A stretch of 64,000 bases of DNA, taken from the NCBI RefSeq assembly GCF_018219455.1, contig NZ_CP056122.1, forward strand, positions 1,984,001 through 2,048,000, in the 5' to 3' direction. Made by a program: the position numbers and the translations under genes. This document shows positions 46,543 through 54,776 of this stretch, one piece after another. Below the pieces are notes generated by a model. That model saw only the letters and a list, made by a program, of their open reading frames with translations. It had not been told where the DNA came from and ran no database searches. This stretch comes from Moritella sp. 5 (GTDB taxonomy: Bacteria > Pseudomonadota > Gammaproteobacteria > Enterobacterales > Moritellaceae). Every line of letters starts with the position of its first letter. Within the stretch, counting starts at the first letter, position 1.

Positions 46543-47490
46543 GTGAAAAAAACGCTAATTGTTTCGTTTTCAGCACTCATATTTTTACTCACTTTTATAT
46601 ATGTAATTACGCCGAGCTCAACACTATTTCGATACATGATTAGTTCTGAACGGAGTGTTGCTGGTCTTGAACTAGAACGCATAAAAGTTGATGAGTTAGA
46701 AATTGAATATCTTCGTGGTGGAAGTGGTCCCCCATTAGTTTTGCTCCATGGCTTTGGCGCTGACAAGGATAACTGGAATAGAATCTCTGGATATCTTGTC
46801 GAACACTTTGATGTTATTGCGATTGACCTGCCGGGTTTTGGGAATAGTACAAGAGATATTGAACTAGATTATGACGTGTTCTCACAAGTCGCACGGTTGA
46901 AACAGATAACTGATGCTCTTAATCTCGTTGAATTTAATCTAGCTGGCAGCTCTATGGGCGGATATATTGCGGGAAATTTTGCAGCTCAATACCCTCGTAA
47001 AGTTAAAAAATTATGGCTTATTAGCCCATTTGGTGTTGCGAGTTCAGAAACAAGTGAAATGTTTACAGCCACCCAAAAAGGTCTAAACCCCGTTGTTTTA
47101 CCACGAACAGAGACAGAGTTTTTGGAATTGTTCGATTTTTTGTTTGTTAACCCTCCCTTTATTCCCTCTGTTGTTATACAACATCTAGCATTAAAATCTG
47201 AAGAAAGGGTCAAAATTAACACGAAAATTTTTGACCAAATACATAGAATGAATCAGGGGAAACCACAACCAGACTCTCCACTTGATCGTGTTTTAAAAAA
47301 CTACAATGGTTCTGTCTTAATATCATGGGGCGAAAAAGACCGAGTGTTACATGTCTCAGGAGCAGCGGTTTTAAAGCAAATTATACCTAATGCAAAAATT
47401 GAAATAATACAAAATGTTGGTCATTTGCCAATGGTGGAAACCCCTTTAGCAATCGCAGAATCGTTTCTATCGTTTGCTGCAGCGCCTTAA
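46543..47490 (+). CDS. Cassette-region alpha/beta hydrolase with N-terminal membrane anchor
   Basis: The 315-residue protein has one N-terminal hydrophobic helix (LIVSFSALIFLLTFIYVI) and a hydrolase domain: LLHGFGADKDNW, DLPGFGNSTRD, elbow AGSSMGGYIAG (Ser about 134), SWGEKDRVL (Asp) and NVGHLPMVE (His). The triad is complete. It should be exported but tethered to the inner membrane, acting in the periplasm on esters or lipids. GTG start with AAGGAG before it. TATAACAAG precedes the gene without a full attC. Confidence 0.85.
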   Translation: MKKTLIVSFSALIFLLTFIYVITPSSTLFRYMISSERSVAGLELERIKVDELEIEYLRGGSGPPLVLLHGFGADKDNWNRISGYLVEHFDVIAIDLPGFGNSTRDIELDYDVFSQVARLKQITDALNLVEFNLAGSSMGGYIAGNFAAQYPRKVKKLWLISPFGVASSETSEMFTATQKGLNPVVLPRTETEFLELFDFLFVNPPFIPSVVIQHLALKSEERVKINTKIFDQIHRMNQGKPQPDSPLDRVLKNYNGSVLISWGEKDRVLHVSGAAVLKQIIPNAKIEIIQNVGHLPMVETPLAIAESFLSFAAAP

Positions 47491-47496
47491 ACCGCA

Positions 47497-47540
47497 TAAC
47501 AAATTATCCGCAACGCGTGGCATCTTACTATGCGTTGTTG
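47497..47540 (+). other. Shortened attC-like site 11
   Basis: TAACAAATTATCCGCAACGC ... TATGCGTTGTT, 44 bases. Border words resemble attC but the middle is very short and the core (GTTGTTG) is off consensus. Confidence 0.45.
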
Positions 47541-47559
47541 CATTTATAAAATGGGAACA

Positions 47560-48171
47560 ACAGCCCCAATTCAAATTGGTAAACATAGCGTATCAATTAT
47601 GTGTCCGTTTACTTACTTATGGGGTACTGTGATACTACCTGGTGACTTAGATATTGATGTGAAATCGGGAACAACTTATCAAATCACTGGAAAGCCTTGG
47701 AAGTTATGGTATGCAAATGTTCCGTCTCCTGAATTAATGAATGAATATGTAGATGAGGCAATTGCAGATTCAAAAAAAGGTAATATAGCATTTGCGGTAA
47801 GGTGTAATAATACAAATAAAGTTGTAGGGACAAGTCGATTTTATAACGTTGATGTTAAAAATAAGCGAGCGATGTTGGGTTATACATGGTACTCATCATC
47901 AGTGAGGCGCTCACCAGTTAATACAGAGTGTAAATTGCTTTTATTATTGCATGTGTTTGAAAAACACTCTGCAATAGCTGTTGAATTTAGAACTCACTTC
48001 TTTAACCAAAATTCTAGAAAAGCGATAGAAAGGTTAGGAGCCAAACAAGACGGTATTATCCGAAACCATCAAATTTTAAAGGATGGTTCTATTAGAGATA
48101 CTGTTGTTTACTCGATTATTAATTCTGAGTGGCCAGCGGTAAAAAACAATTTGCAGAGTAAGTTTTGCTAA
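47560..48171 (+). CDS. GNAT acetyltransferase (RimJ/RimL type), N-terminus probably altered
   Basis: The C-terminal 160 residues are a clear GNAT of the ribosomal-protein-acetyltransferase type: WKLWYANVPSPELMNEYVDEAI, VVGTSRFYNVD, LGYTWYSSSVRRSPVNTECKLLLLLHVFE, AVEFRTHFFNQNSRKAIERLGAKQDGI. The first about 45 residues (CPFTYLWGTVILPGDL...) do not look like the usual start of this family, so the gene front was probably replaced at a cassette join. ATG at 47551-47560 region or one further up is possible. Activity is uncertain. Confidence 0.65.
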   Translation, partial: TAPIQIGKHSVSIMCPFTYLWGTVILPGDLDIDVKSGTTYQITGKPWKLWYANVPSPELMNEYVDEAIADSKKGNIAFAVRCNNTNKVVGTSRFYNVDVKNKRAMLGYTWYSSSVRRSPVNTECKLLLLLHVFEKHSAIAVEFRTHFFNQNSRKAIERLGAKQDGIIRNHQILKDGSIRDTVVYSIINSEWPAVKNNLQSKFC

Positions 48172-48189
48172 CAAGCGCTTAGGCGTTTT
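48169..48189 (+). other. Very short attC-like junction 12
   Basis: TAACAAGCGCTTAGGCGTTTT at a gene border: both attC end words with nothing between them. It looks like an attC that lost its whole centre. Confidence 0.45.
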
Positions 48190-48198
48190 CGGAGAGTT

Positions 48199-48909
48199 GT
48201 GCGCAAGGCTATATATTTTGATCTCGATAATACTCTTGTACATAGAAATAAGAGTATTTCAGCTTACTCGGAAATGTTTAGCGAGCGATACGCTGATTCA
48301 TTAATTTCTGTCAATTCAGAAGATATCGCAATGGTCATATTCTCACAGGACAATGGTGGTTACCTCAGTGAAACATCACCTTACAGCACCATCAAAGATG
48401 CTGTGTCAAATGAGCTTCACAAAAGGTTTATCCACAGTAAACAGGTTGCTGTCGAAGATATTCTGGAACATTGGATACAGAACTTTCCTCAATGCGCGCA
48501 GCCGATGAGTGGTGCAAACGACCTTCTGGTTCAGCTATCTGAGCAAGGGTTCCATATTGGAATCATTTCTAATGGTGCAGATAAAACCAGAATAGCAACT
48601 GCCGAAACCTTAGGGGCTTTTGAATATATTAAGCAGCTAGTGAGTTCTGAGGCTGCCGGTATGCGAAAACCTGATAGTGGCATATTTACAAAGTCAGCTA
48701 ATGAATTCGGGTTTACCGCAGATCAATGCTGGTATATTGGAGACCATCCTGTAAATGATATAGAGGGAGCCAGAAAGGCTGGAATGCAAGCTATATGGCT
48801 GCGAGGATTCCATGATTGGCCAGAAGACATTGATAAGCCAAGCCATTCTATAGCCTGCTTGTCGGAAGTGTCGAGTGTGTTGGTATCAAAATCTAACAAT
48901 CAAAGGTAA
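48199..48909 (+). CDS. Cassette: HAD-family hydrolase (HAD-IA)
   Basis: The 236-residue protein has KAIYFDLDNTLVHRN (nucleophile motif), HIGIISNGADKTR, and MRKPDSGIFTKSANEFG / YIGDHPVNDIEGARKAGM, the full HAD set with an alpha-helical cap. Similar enzymes remove phosphate from small metabolites. A GTG start at 48199 follows GGAGAG. It is unrelated in detail to the HAD at 45169. The downstream border (CTAACAATC ... GGGCGTTGGT) looks like another shortened attC. Confidence 0.82.
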   Translation: MRKAIYFDLDNTLVHRNKSISAYSEMFSERYADSLISVNSEDIAMVIFSQDNGGYLSETSPYSTIKDAVSNELHKRFIHSKQVAVEDILEHWIQNFPQCAQPMSGANDLLVQLSEQGFHIGIISNGADKTRIATAETLGAFEYIKQLVSSEAAGMRKPDSGIFTKSANEFGFTADQCWYIGDHPVNDIEGARKAGMQAIWLRGFHDWPEDIDKPSHSIACLSEVSSVLVSKSNNQR

Positions 48910-48930
48910 AGCGACGCGTTTGCTTGGGCG

Positions 48931-49251
48931 TTGGTATCTTACGGGAATACTGAACATCAAGAAATGTTCGAATCTTTGTTTAATGGATACGCGCCAGGGC
49001 TATCTGTTGAATTAGAGCCTACAGTTATAAGTCAGTTGTTTATCTTGTCCTATTTTCACGGATTTATTAGCTTTGTAGGCAGCAAGCCAGCTGCTTTTGC
49101 TGTGTGTTTCGAATCTTACTCTACTTATCGAGCCCAGAAAGTGATGAATATCCATGACCTTCTGGTCTCTGAACACTATAGAGGCCAAGGTTTGGGAAAG
49201 GTTTGTATCATTGGCAGAAGTACCTCAATTAGCACGCTGTTCATACCTTAA
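48931..49251 (+). pseudogene. GNAT acetyltransferase, C-terminally truncated
   Basis: About 100 residues of a GNAT: EMFESLFNGYAPGLSVELEPTV, SYFHGFISFVGSKPAAFAVCFESYSTY, NIHDLLVSEHYRGQGLGK. The sequence ends just after the acetyl-CoA loop RGQGLGK and the remaining text is not GNAT-like, followed by GTGGCGTTATGC, a cassette core. The back half was therefore lost at a cassette border. The start is not clear (TTG at 48931 lies in the attC-like word GCGTTGGTA). Confidence 0.6.
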
Positions 49252-49278
49252 CGTGGCGTTATGCATCTAAGGATACAT

Positions 49279-49989
49279 ATGAAATCTCGTAATAAAGTTT
49301 GGTACGGGTATGTAGTAGGACTACATATCATTATTGCCGTGATACTTGTGAAAAGTGATTTCGTTGAAAAAGTAGGAAGAAGAATTGGGATTTATCAACC
49401 CACCGAAATTTCCGATTATTACAATACAACAACTACCTATCATAAGCGCATGGATGGCTCTGTTCCCGAAGGTGCTACGATTTTTATTGGTGATAGCATA
49501 ACGCAAGGACTAGCGACTGCTGCCATATCAGAGTATTCAGTCAATTATGGAATAGGGTCTGATACTACAATTGGGGTGATTAATCGACTTCCATTTTATA
49601 AATCAGTTACCACAGCAAAATCCATAGTGATTGCAATTGGAGTGAACGACCTTAAACGCCGAGATAACAGTAGTATCGTTAAAAATCATCAAACAATATT
49701 GAACCTTATACCTAAAGATAAAAAAATAATTTTGAGTGCAGTGCTACCCGTTGATGAAAGAGTCAGTTCAGTCAAAGTCTCTAACAAGAGGATTCTTCAG
49801 CTAAATTCAGCGTTAAAAAAGATGTCCACGAACTATGTCAATGTCATTTTTATTAATTCCAGCAGCATGCTTCAAGAACCTAATGGAAATTTGAAAAGTA
49901 CATTTCATACTGGAGACGGCGTTCATTTAAACACCGACGGTTACAGAGTATGGATAAGTCAGCTTCGAAAAGCGCTAGACAATGCATAA
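49279..49989 (+). CDS. Cassette: SGNH/GDSL-family hydrolase, membrane anchored
   Basis: The 236-residue protein starts with a hydrophobic helix (VWYGYVVGLHIIIAVILV) and has the four SGNH blocks: FIGDSITQGL (Ser), NYGIGSDT (Gly), IGVNDL (Asn) and DGVHLNTDGY (Asp-His). It is likely an esterase or acetylesterase working in the periplasm, perhaps on polysaccharide. The ATG at 49279 follows AAGGAT; the cassette core GGCGTTATGC lies just upstream (49253-49262). Confidence 0.85.
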   Translation: MKSRNKVWYGYVVGLHIIIAVILVKSDFVEKVGRRIGIYQPTEISDYYNTTTTYHKRMDGSVPEGATIFIGDSITQGLATAAISEYSVNYGIGSDTTIGVINRLPFYKSVTTAKSIVIAIGVNDLKRRDNSSIVKNHQTILNLIPKDKKIILSAVLPVDERVSSVKVSNKRILQLNSALKKMSTNYVNVIFINSSSMLQEPNGNLKSTFHTGDGVHLNTDGYRVWISQLRKALDNA

Positions 49990-50097
49990 CGCCCTGACTT
50001 GACTAGAACTCGAATTACTTTTAGCAATGGCAATTTTCAATGACCAGAAAAATGAAAAGGCCAGTTAAATTGGTTATCTATTTATGCACATATGTTT

Positions 50098-50166
50098 TTT
50101 CTGGTTGTTTACCTTGTAGTCTAAAATTGGTAAGGTGTTGTTCATAAAGAAATTTAATCGTTATTA
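50098..50166. repeat. Copy of the IS91-type element's outer end
   Basis: The stretch TTTACCTTGTAGTCTAAAATT... to ...TTTAATCGTT repeats, with few changes, the sequence at about 44948-45006 that encodes the start of the tyrosine recombinase. It shows that the array once held a second copy of that element, now reduced to this tip. Confidence 0.75.
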
Positions 50167-50200
50167 TTGGTTGGTAGACCGAGGTGAAAAGGATGTATCT

Positions 50201-50656
50201 ATGGAATTAAAGTATCGTTCAGCAAAGATGAATGACTTGGAAAATCTCGTGTCATTACTTATCGAAGATCCGCTTGGAAGCCAAAGGGAAGACGCATCAA
50301 TACCATTGAAAAGCTCTTATATTGACGCATTTAAAGCGATAGATGTTGACCCTAATAATGAGCTCATAATAGTCGAGGTTGATGAGCAGCTAGTCGGTAT
50401 GCTCCAGCTAACTTTTATCCCTTACCTCACTCATATTGGTAGTTGGCGTTGTCTTATCGAAGGAGTTCGAATCCATGAGTCTTTTCGTGGTCGAGGATTC
50501 GGTGAGCAAATGTTTGAACATGCCATTAAGCTAGCGAAAACTAAGAATTGTAAGGTTGTTCAACTTACTAGCGATAAACAACGTCCAGATGCTATTAGGT
50601 TTTATGAAAAACTTGGTTTTATAGCAACTCACGAAGGGTTCAAACTGGCGGTGTAA
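50201..50656 (+). CDS. GNAT acetyltransferase
   Basis: The 151-residue protein: MELKYRSAKMNDLENLVSLL, IIVEVDEQLVGMLQLTFIPYL, RCLIEGVRIHESFRGRGFGEQMFEHAIKLA (acetyl-CoA loop RGRGFG), RPDAIRFYEKLGFIATHEG. It is intact and resembles small-molecule N-acetyltransferases. I start at ATG 50201; the frame upstream encodes the copied IS91-element tip. Substrate unknown. GCTAACAAGCCTC after the stop may be the left half of a lost attC. Confidence 0.85.
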   Translation: MELKYRSAKMNDLENLVSLLIEDPLGSQREDASIPLKSSYIDAFKAIDVDPNNELIIVEVDEQLVGMLQLTFIPYLTHIGSWRCLIEGVRIHESFRGRGFGEQMFEHAIKLAKTKNCKVVQLTSDKQRPDAIRFYEKLGFIATHEGFKLAV

Positions 50657-50765
50657 GTTGTCTGCTAACAAGCCTCTAGATTAAGATTCAACAAGGCTGT
50701 CATGCCATGTTTTGGTTAAATCACCCAATTATATATCACCCCCTTTAAATGAGAGTTGGTAGAAA

Positions 50766-50935
50766 GTGAGGGAACCAAATTCAGTTAATATATTCCTTTA
50801 TCGAATTAATAAAGGAGAAAGAGAATATCTCTTATTCAACAGAGTAGCCCGTCTTGGTCTTCCAAGTTTTTGGCTGGCATTACAGGTGGAATGGAGACAG
50901 GAAGTGTCGAAGGAGTTGATTAATAACTTTAACTA
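50766..50935 (+). pseudogene. Nudix hydrolase N-terminal fragment, frameshifted
   Basis: From GTG at 50766 a frame reads NSVNIFLYRINKGEREYLLF and NRVARLGLPSFW, the start of a Nudix protein; a one-base shift then gives FLAGITGGMETGSVEG, which continues the usual GITGGMExGE. The Nudix box itself is missing and the frame ends at 50935. This is the front of a dead cassette. A C-rich stem (GGGGAGG/CCCCCCCC) follows. Confidence 0.6.
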
Positions 50936-50991
50936 GAATAGGGGAGGAACCATCCCCCCCCTAAAAAGGATAATAAATTGCTTGAGGTATT

Positions 50992-51396
50992 TTAGAATTT
51001 CATGTGTTTTAGATAAGCTTTTATGAAATTCCCCTTCAAATCTTTCTCTACCATAACGACAAATGTACCATAGGAAGTACCTTTGCTTTCGTAACTAAGA
51101 TCGTATCTCTCCTCGTCAATTCTTAACATTCCGGTGATCCCCTGAAGCAGACAAACACCTCGTGAATGTTCGTCTACTCTTTTCTCAAAAGAAGCAACGT
51201 CAGTGAACGTGTGTTTATTACATATTCCTGACGCCACTGGATGAAAATCGAGATTTACAGTGCCATTTGTACTGTTGAGGACGGTGTACCTTTGATAACT
51301 ATAGTTACTATCAGTATCTTCTAGCGAAAACTCATCTGCTTTAACTACAGAAGAAAGAGTCAGTAGTGCTAAACCTAAAGTGAAAATCTTTTTCAT
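50992..51396 (-). CDS. Small exported protein of unknown function
   Basis: A 134-residue product with a signal peptide (MKKIFTLGLALLTLSSVVKA) and an acidic body (DEFSLEDTDSNYSYQRYTVL) with two Cys (SGICNKHTF, RGVCLLQG) that may form a disulfide. AAGG precedes the ATG at 51396. It lies on the minus strand, against the cassette direction. I do not recognise a family. Confidence 0.6.
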   Translation of the reverse strand: MKKIFTLGLALLTLSSVVKADEFSLEDTDSNYSYQRYTVLNSTNGTVNLDFHPVASGICNKHTFTDVASFEKRVDEHSRGVCLLQGITGMLRIDEERYDLSYESKGTSYGTFVVMVEKDLKGNFIKAYLKHMKF

Positions 51397-52187
51397 AACA
51401 AACCTTATGTAAATAAATAATATAATAGTAAATGAATGCACTAATCATAAATAATCGCCAGCGCATTAACTGAGTGCGATACTATCACTAAAGGGGTATT
51501 CGTAAAGTCTGTTAGATTAAATGTGCGCGTAAAGAATTGTAAGTGAAACATTATTCTTGTTAACTGGTGTTTGGTGGTGTTAATAACTGGCGTCTTTTTG
51601 TTGCGGTGTGGTTGTCAGATTGTTTTGGTATCGTGCTATTGTTTAGGTTCTTGTTGGTAGTATGAACTTTATTCAATTATAGCTTTAAATAGGCAAGTAC
51701 CGTTTGATTGGTAGCCTATTTTATTCTTTAAACGAAAACGTTATTATAATCTGTAGCTTTTGGTAATTCGGTATATACGGCTGCAGCCATGAGTCTTGTT
51801 TTTAAGGCAACACCTATGCAACTTTAGAATCAAACTGGGTATTCGCCTTTCGTTGGCGCTTAACGATATTGAACTATTTACATTGTTTATCAAGGATATC
51901 GAGGTAGAAAACTGTCAGCCACTACGGTCGATTTTAACCGTGTTCCATGAATGGACTTGGATAAGGCTGTTAAAGTAATCTCTTAGGTTAGCAGTAGTTC
52001 AATCACTTTCAGTGTACGGTAAGTACGACATACTTTGCCTTTATGTTTTACTATAGGGGTCTATCTTGAAAAGCTATTTTGAACACGCAAATATTACAGT
52101 TATTAATCTAGAGCATACTATCAATTAACTGGGACACGTATAGCTTGCTCGGTTTCTCATTTAGCAAGAACTACTTAGCCCGCTATT

Positions 52188-52330
52188 TTGGTGCTAGGAA
52201 TAGGGAGTTGGCAAGTTCTTGAAGTGACAAGCTATGCTCTAGAGTTAATGGATGTACTGGAGCGAATCAACGAACCTGATGGTTATCGTAAAATTACGGT
52301 ACGGGTTACTTGTTTAGTATCTGGTGAGGA
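52188..52330 (+). pseudogene. Gamma-glutamylcyclotransferase (AIG2-like) C-terminal fragment
   Basis: The frame reads EVTSYALELMDVLERINEPD then GYRKITVRVTCLVSGEELSV, close to the end of AIG2/GGCT-like proteins (a Leu-Asp-xx-Glu turn then Y-x-R-xx-V strands). The N-terminal YGTLxxG part is missing and the C-terminus runs into an IS91-type end. Confidence 0.45.
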
Positions 52331-52384
52331 ACTGAGTGTTTTTAGCCATAAATCCTTTCTCCTCGTTATTTATGATCACAATAT

Positions 52385-52440
52385 CCTTATTATATTCGCC
52401 TTTCGCTAGGTGTTCGTGTGATCCGGATACATCTTATTTT
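52385..52440 (-). mobile_element. IS91-type transposase end fragment
   Basis: On the minus strand the frame NKIRCIRITRTPSERR resembles the tail HEMRCVGITRTT of the transposase end at 43815-43850, and the DNA around TTCGCCTTTCGCTAGGT is shared with TTCACCTTTCGGCTAGGT at 43802. A second, more decayed copy of the end. Confidence 0.55.
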
Positions 52441-52573
52441 GTTAATAAGGTTACTTATAAAGCTGAAATGTTCGCTGTTCATTTTTTCGGAGGAATATAA
52501 TTATTTAAGTTAACCCTCTAACGCTGAGGGTGTATAGTAGGGCCAGTATTTTTTAACTAGATAGACGAATAAT

Positions 52574-53416
52574 ATGCCCAACTACTACCTTCATACAGCA
52601 AATGCCAAACAAGCGCTGGAGGCTATCGCCAAAGGACAGACTTGCGTCTTGCTTTCCGCTGATCTTAATCTTTCAGAGCAAGAATTTGCTTTAAGTGACC
52701 AAGGCCTCGTGCTCGACGAAGACAATCGACTTTCTATTGACGAACTCAAAAAAATAGTCAAGAAGACACAAAGGATTTACCTCTGTAGTGATGGCGATAT
52801 AGTTCCGCTTGAAGACCGCAGTTCAGGCTACTACAAACTTGTTCCTACGGATGGATCACCTCTACTAGAAATTAGTGGTGTTAAGATGCACATATCCAAG
52901 GGAACTGACCCTTTTGTTAGTGCTTCCGAGATGGCTCAGAAGGCGGTACGTAAGGGTGATAAGGTACTGGATTGCTGCAGCGGTCTAGGCTATGCGGCTA
53001 TTGCAGCCCACCGAATAGGCGCAAGTGAGGTACTTACTATCGAGTTGAGCCCTGAGGTAATGGGGCTGCGTGCGCAGAACCCTTGGTCAAGTGATTTGGG
53101 GAACAAGGGGATTGTGCAACGACAGGGCAGTAGCTATGAACTGATCCCTACAATGCCTGCGGCTTCTTTTGATGCGGTCATTCACGATCCACCGCGTTTT
53201 TCCCTTGCTGGTGAGCTTTATAGTGAAGAGTTCTACCGACAGATCTTCCGAGTGCTACGCAAGGACGGGCAGCTTTTTCATTACACCGGAAATCCACACA
53301 TAATAAAGAAGGGAAGCAGCTTTGTCGACGGTGTCATCCGCCGGTTAAAAGCAGCGGGCTTTAAGAACGTGGTAAAGGTCGATCATCTGATGGGAGTCAG
53401 TGCGCAGAAAAAATAG
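52574..53416 (+). CDS. SAM-dependent methyltransferase-like protein
   Basis: The 280-residue protein has an N-terminal unknown part and a class I methyltransferase fold: ASEMAQKAVRKGDKVLDCCSGLGYAAIAAHRIGA (SAM site), VLTIELSPEVM, ASFDAVIHDPPRFSLAG (motif DPPRF) and FYRQIFRVLRKDGQLFHYTG. It resembles COG2521-type methyltransferases of archaea and anaerobic bacteria. The gene is visibly richer in G+C than its neighbours, suggesting recent transfer. It stands alone; a terminator lies about 115 bases downstream. Substrate unknown. Confidence 0.75.
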   Translation: MPNYYLHTANAKQALEAIAKGQTCVLLSADLNLSEQEFALSDQGLVLDEDNRLSIDELKKIVKKTQRIYLCSDGDIVPLEDRSSGYYKLVPTDGSPLLEISGVKMHISKGTDPFVSASEMAQKAVRKGDKVLDCCSGLGYAAIAAHRIGASEVLTIELSPEVMGLRAQNPWSSDLGNKGIVQRQGSSYELIPTMPAASFDAVIHDPPRFSLAGELYSEEFYRQIFRVLRKDGQLFHYTGNPHIIKKGSSFVDGVIRRLKAAGFKNVVKVDHLMGVSAQKK

Positions 53417-53530
53417 AATAAAGGGGAGCCGTAACAATTATTAATGATTCTTAATTTTGGTTGTATCCGGCTTCTTATTAGCGTGTGTTTTTTTAAAGCT
53501 TGAATTTGACCATCTTTATCACAAAATCAA

Positions 53531-53556
53531 AAAAACCTCCAAAGAGGAGGCTTTTT
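53531..53556. terminator. Bidirectional terminator
   Basis: AAAAACCTCC-AAAGA-GGAGGCTTTTT between convergent genes (methyltransferase, lipoprotein); A/T tails on both sides. Confidence 0.75.
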
Positions 53557-53609
53557 AACTATGTCGCTATAATCAAGAATACAACATTTATACCAAATAG
53601 AAAAAGAAC

Positions 53610-54452
53610 CTAATTAGCAATAAGTTCAACAACAAGCCCACCTTTACCATCGGTATCTTTAACGTATAATGGGGCTATAAAAAGCTTGATCCTGTGTGAT
53701 TTTTCACTAGCATCAAAAAAGTACATACTCGAAGGAACTGCTTTATCATTAGCTTTGTCAGTACAACCTGAAAATTTGAGTTCGTGCTTTACCAATTCGT
53801 ATGCTCCGGCTTTTTCTGTATCCGTCTGTTTTAATTCTCCTTCAATAGTGCAGTCTAGAACGGTTTGGTGACCTTGTACTGTTGCGGTACCATCCTTGTT
53901 CGCGGTGAACTGTAAATCATAGCTTTTATCTTTTGAGGAAAATGAATACGTTTCTAGTTGTTCGAAGCTTTCGTGCTGACTAATTCGTTCTAAAGTGATT
54001 GATTCTCCAATGGTTAAACCTAGATCTTTCGCACTTTCATCTAATCTCTTAACAGTAAGTTTGATTTTTTTACCATTATCAATAAACTCGAAATTTACAT
54101 CACCACGATCCCGATTTAAAGGCATGACACTAGTATGTTCAGTGAACATTGTAGCCCTTCCTGAATTATTAGCCTGAGTAATAAAGAATCGGGTTTTCCC
54201 ATTTGTATCTTTTAAGGTAAAAGTTACAAGCATCAATGGAATATCCTTGGTGATTGTATAATTTTGTACCACTAAATTAATATTTTTTTGACTCCCATTA
54301 GAGCTTACTTCCACATAACCACCAGGAGTCGCTTGCACTCTTGGAACGGGCTTCTTAGCTTCTTTTGTTGGTGGTGTACTACCGCCACCACTGCCACAAC
54401 CAGCCAGTAATGTAATAACCACAAGACATAAAGAAGATAATAAATATTTCAT
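53610..54452 (-). CDS. Lipoprotein of unknown function
   Basis: The 280-residue protein has a lipoprotein signal (LCLVVITLLAGC, Cys about 19) followed by GSGGGSTPP. The rest is beta-rich with two Cys (LDCTIEG, FSGCTDK) and paired strands (GGYVEVSSNGSQKN, TFTLKDTNGKTRFFI). It should face the periplasm or outside. No family is recognised. AAATGA-type start; minus strand, opposite to the cassettes. Confidence 0.6.
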   Translation of the reverse strand: MKYLLSSLCLVVITLLAGCGSGGGSTPPTKEAKKPVPRVQATPGGYVEVSSNGSQKNINLVVQNYTITKDIPLMLVTFTLKDTNGKTRFFITQANNSGRATMFTEHTSVMPLNRDRGDVNFEFIDNGKKIKLTVKRLDESAKDLGLTIGESITLERISQHESFEQLETYSFSSKDKSYDLQFTANKDGTATVQGHQTVLDCTIEGELKQTDTEKAGAYELVKHELKFSGCTDKANDKAVPSSMYFFDASEKSHRIKLFIAPLYVKDTDGKGGLVVELIAN

Positions 54453-54599
54453 TTTAGCAATCCAATAAATAAAGATGCCGAGAATATACAGTACAGTCTA
54501 TAAAGAGTCACGCATAATCAATAGCCCCCATAATCACCTTAATATACATTACAGTTTGTAGGTAAAATGTTATATTTACTTATCCAGATTTCATCAATA

Positions 54600-54671
54600 T
54601 GTTACGGCTCTGGTTTCAAAAACTAACCCGCGAAGTTGGAGGTTAACGCCTAGTGGGGAGTCATTATGTCT
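54600..54671 (-). mobile_element. Isolated right end of the IS1111-group element (copy 4)
   Basis: TACGGCTCTGGTTTCAAAAA ... GTGGGGAGTCATTATGTCT, followed by AGGTATT, matches the right ends of the three larger copies. The rest of the element is gone. The following A-GGT would complete an attC core (GTTAGGT), so this insertion too was probably in an attC. Confidence 0.8.
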
Positions 54672-54776
54672 AGGTATTCAAGGCTTCACTAGATGGTAAG
54701 CTAGAGGAAGTCGCTAATGGTAACGTATAGCTGTTATATCCGTTACTTATTTGGACGTTATGTACTAGGAGAAAAA

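Larger units (their letters stand above)
51397..52573. other. Gene-poor stretch with fragments
   Basis: About 1.2 kb with no complete gene. It holds a gamma-glutamylcyclotransferase-like fragment (52188-52330) and an IS91-type end (52385-52440). Around 51790-51980 short frames read through but have no recognisable family. Promoters of the flanking genes must lie at the edges. Confidence 0.45.

Noticed and set aside
50820-50935. Bacteriocin-like peptide (GITGGMETGSVEG)
   Set aside because: The Gly-rich text is a frameshifted piece of the Nudix GITGGMExGE segment, and the other frame gives the Nudix N-terminus.
50940-50980. Poly-C tract (CCCCCCCC) as a phase-variation switch
   Set aside because: It lies in a G/C hairpin after a dead Nudix fragment, with no gene start or promoter that would depend on it.
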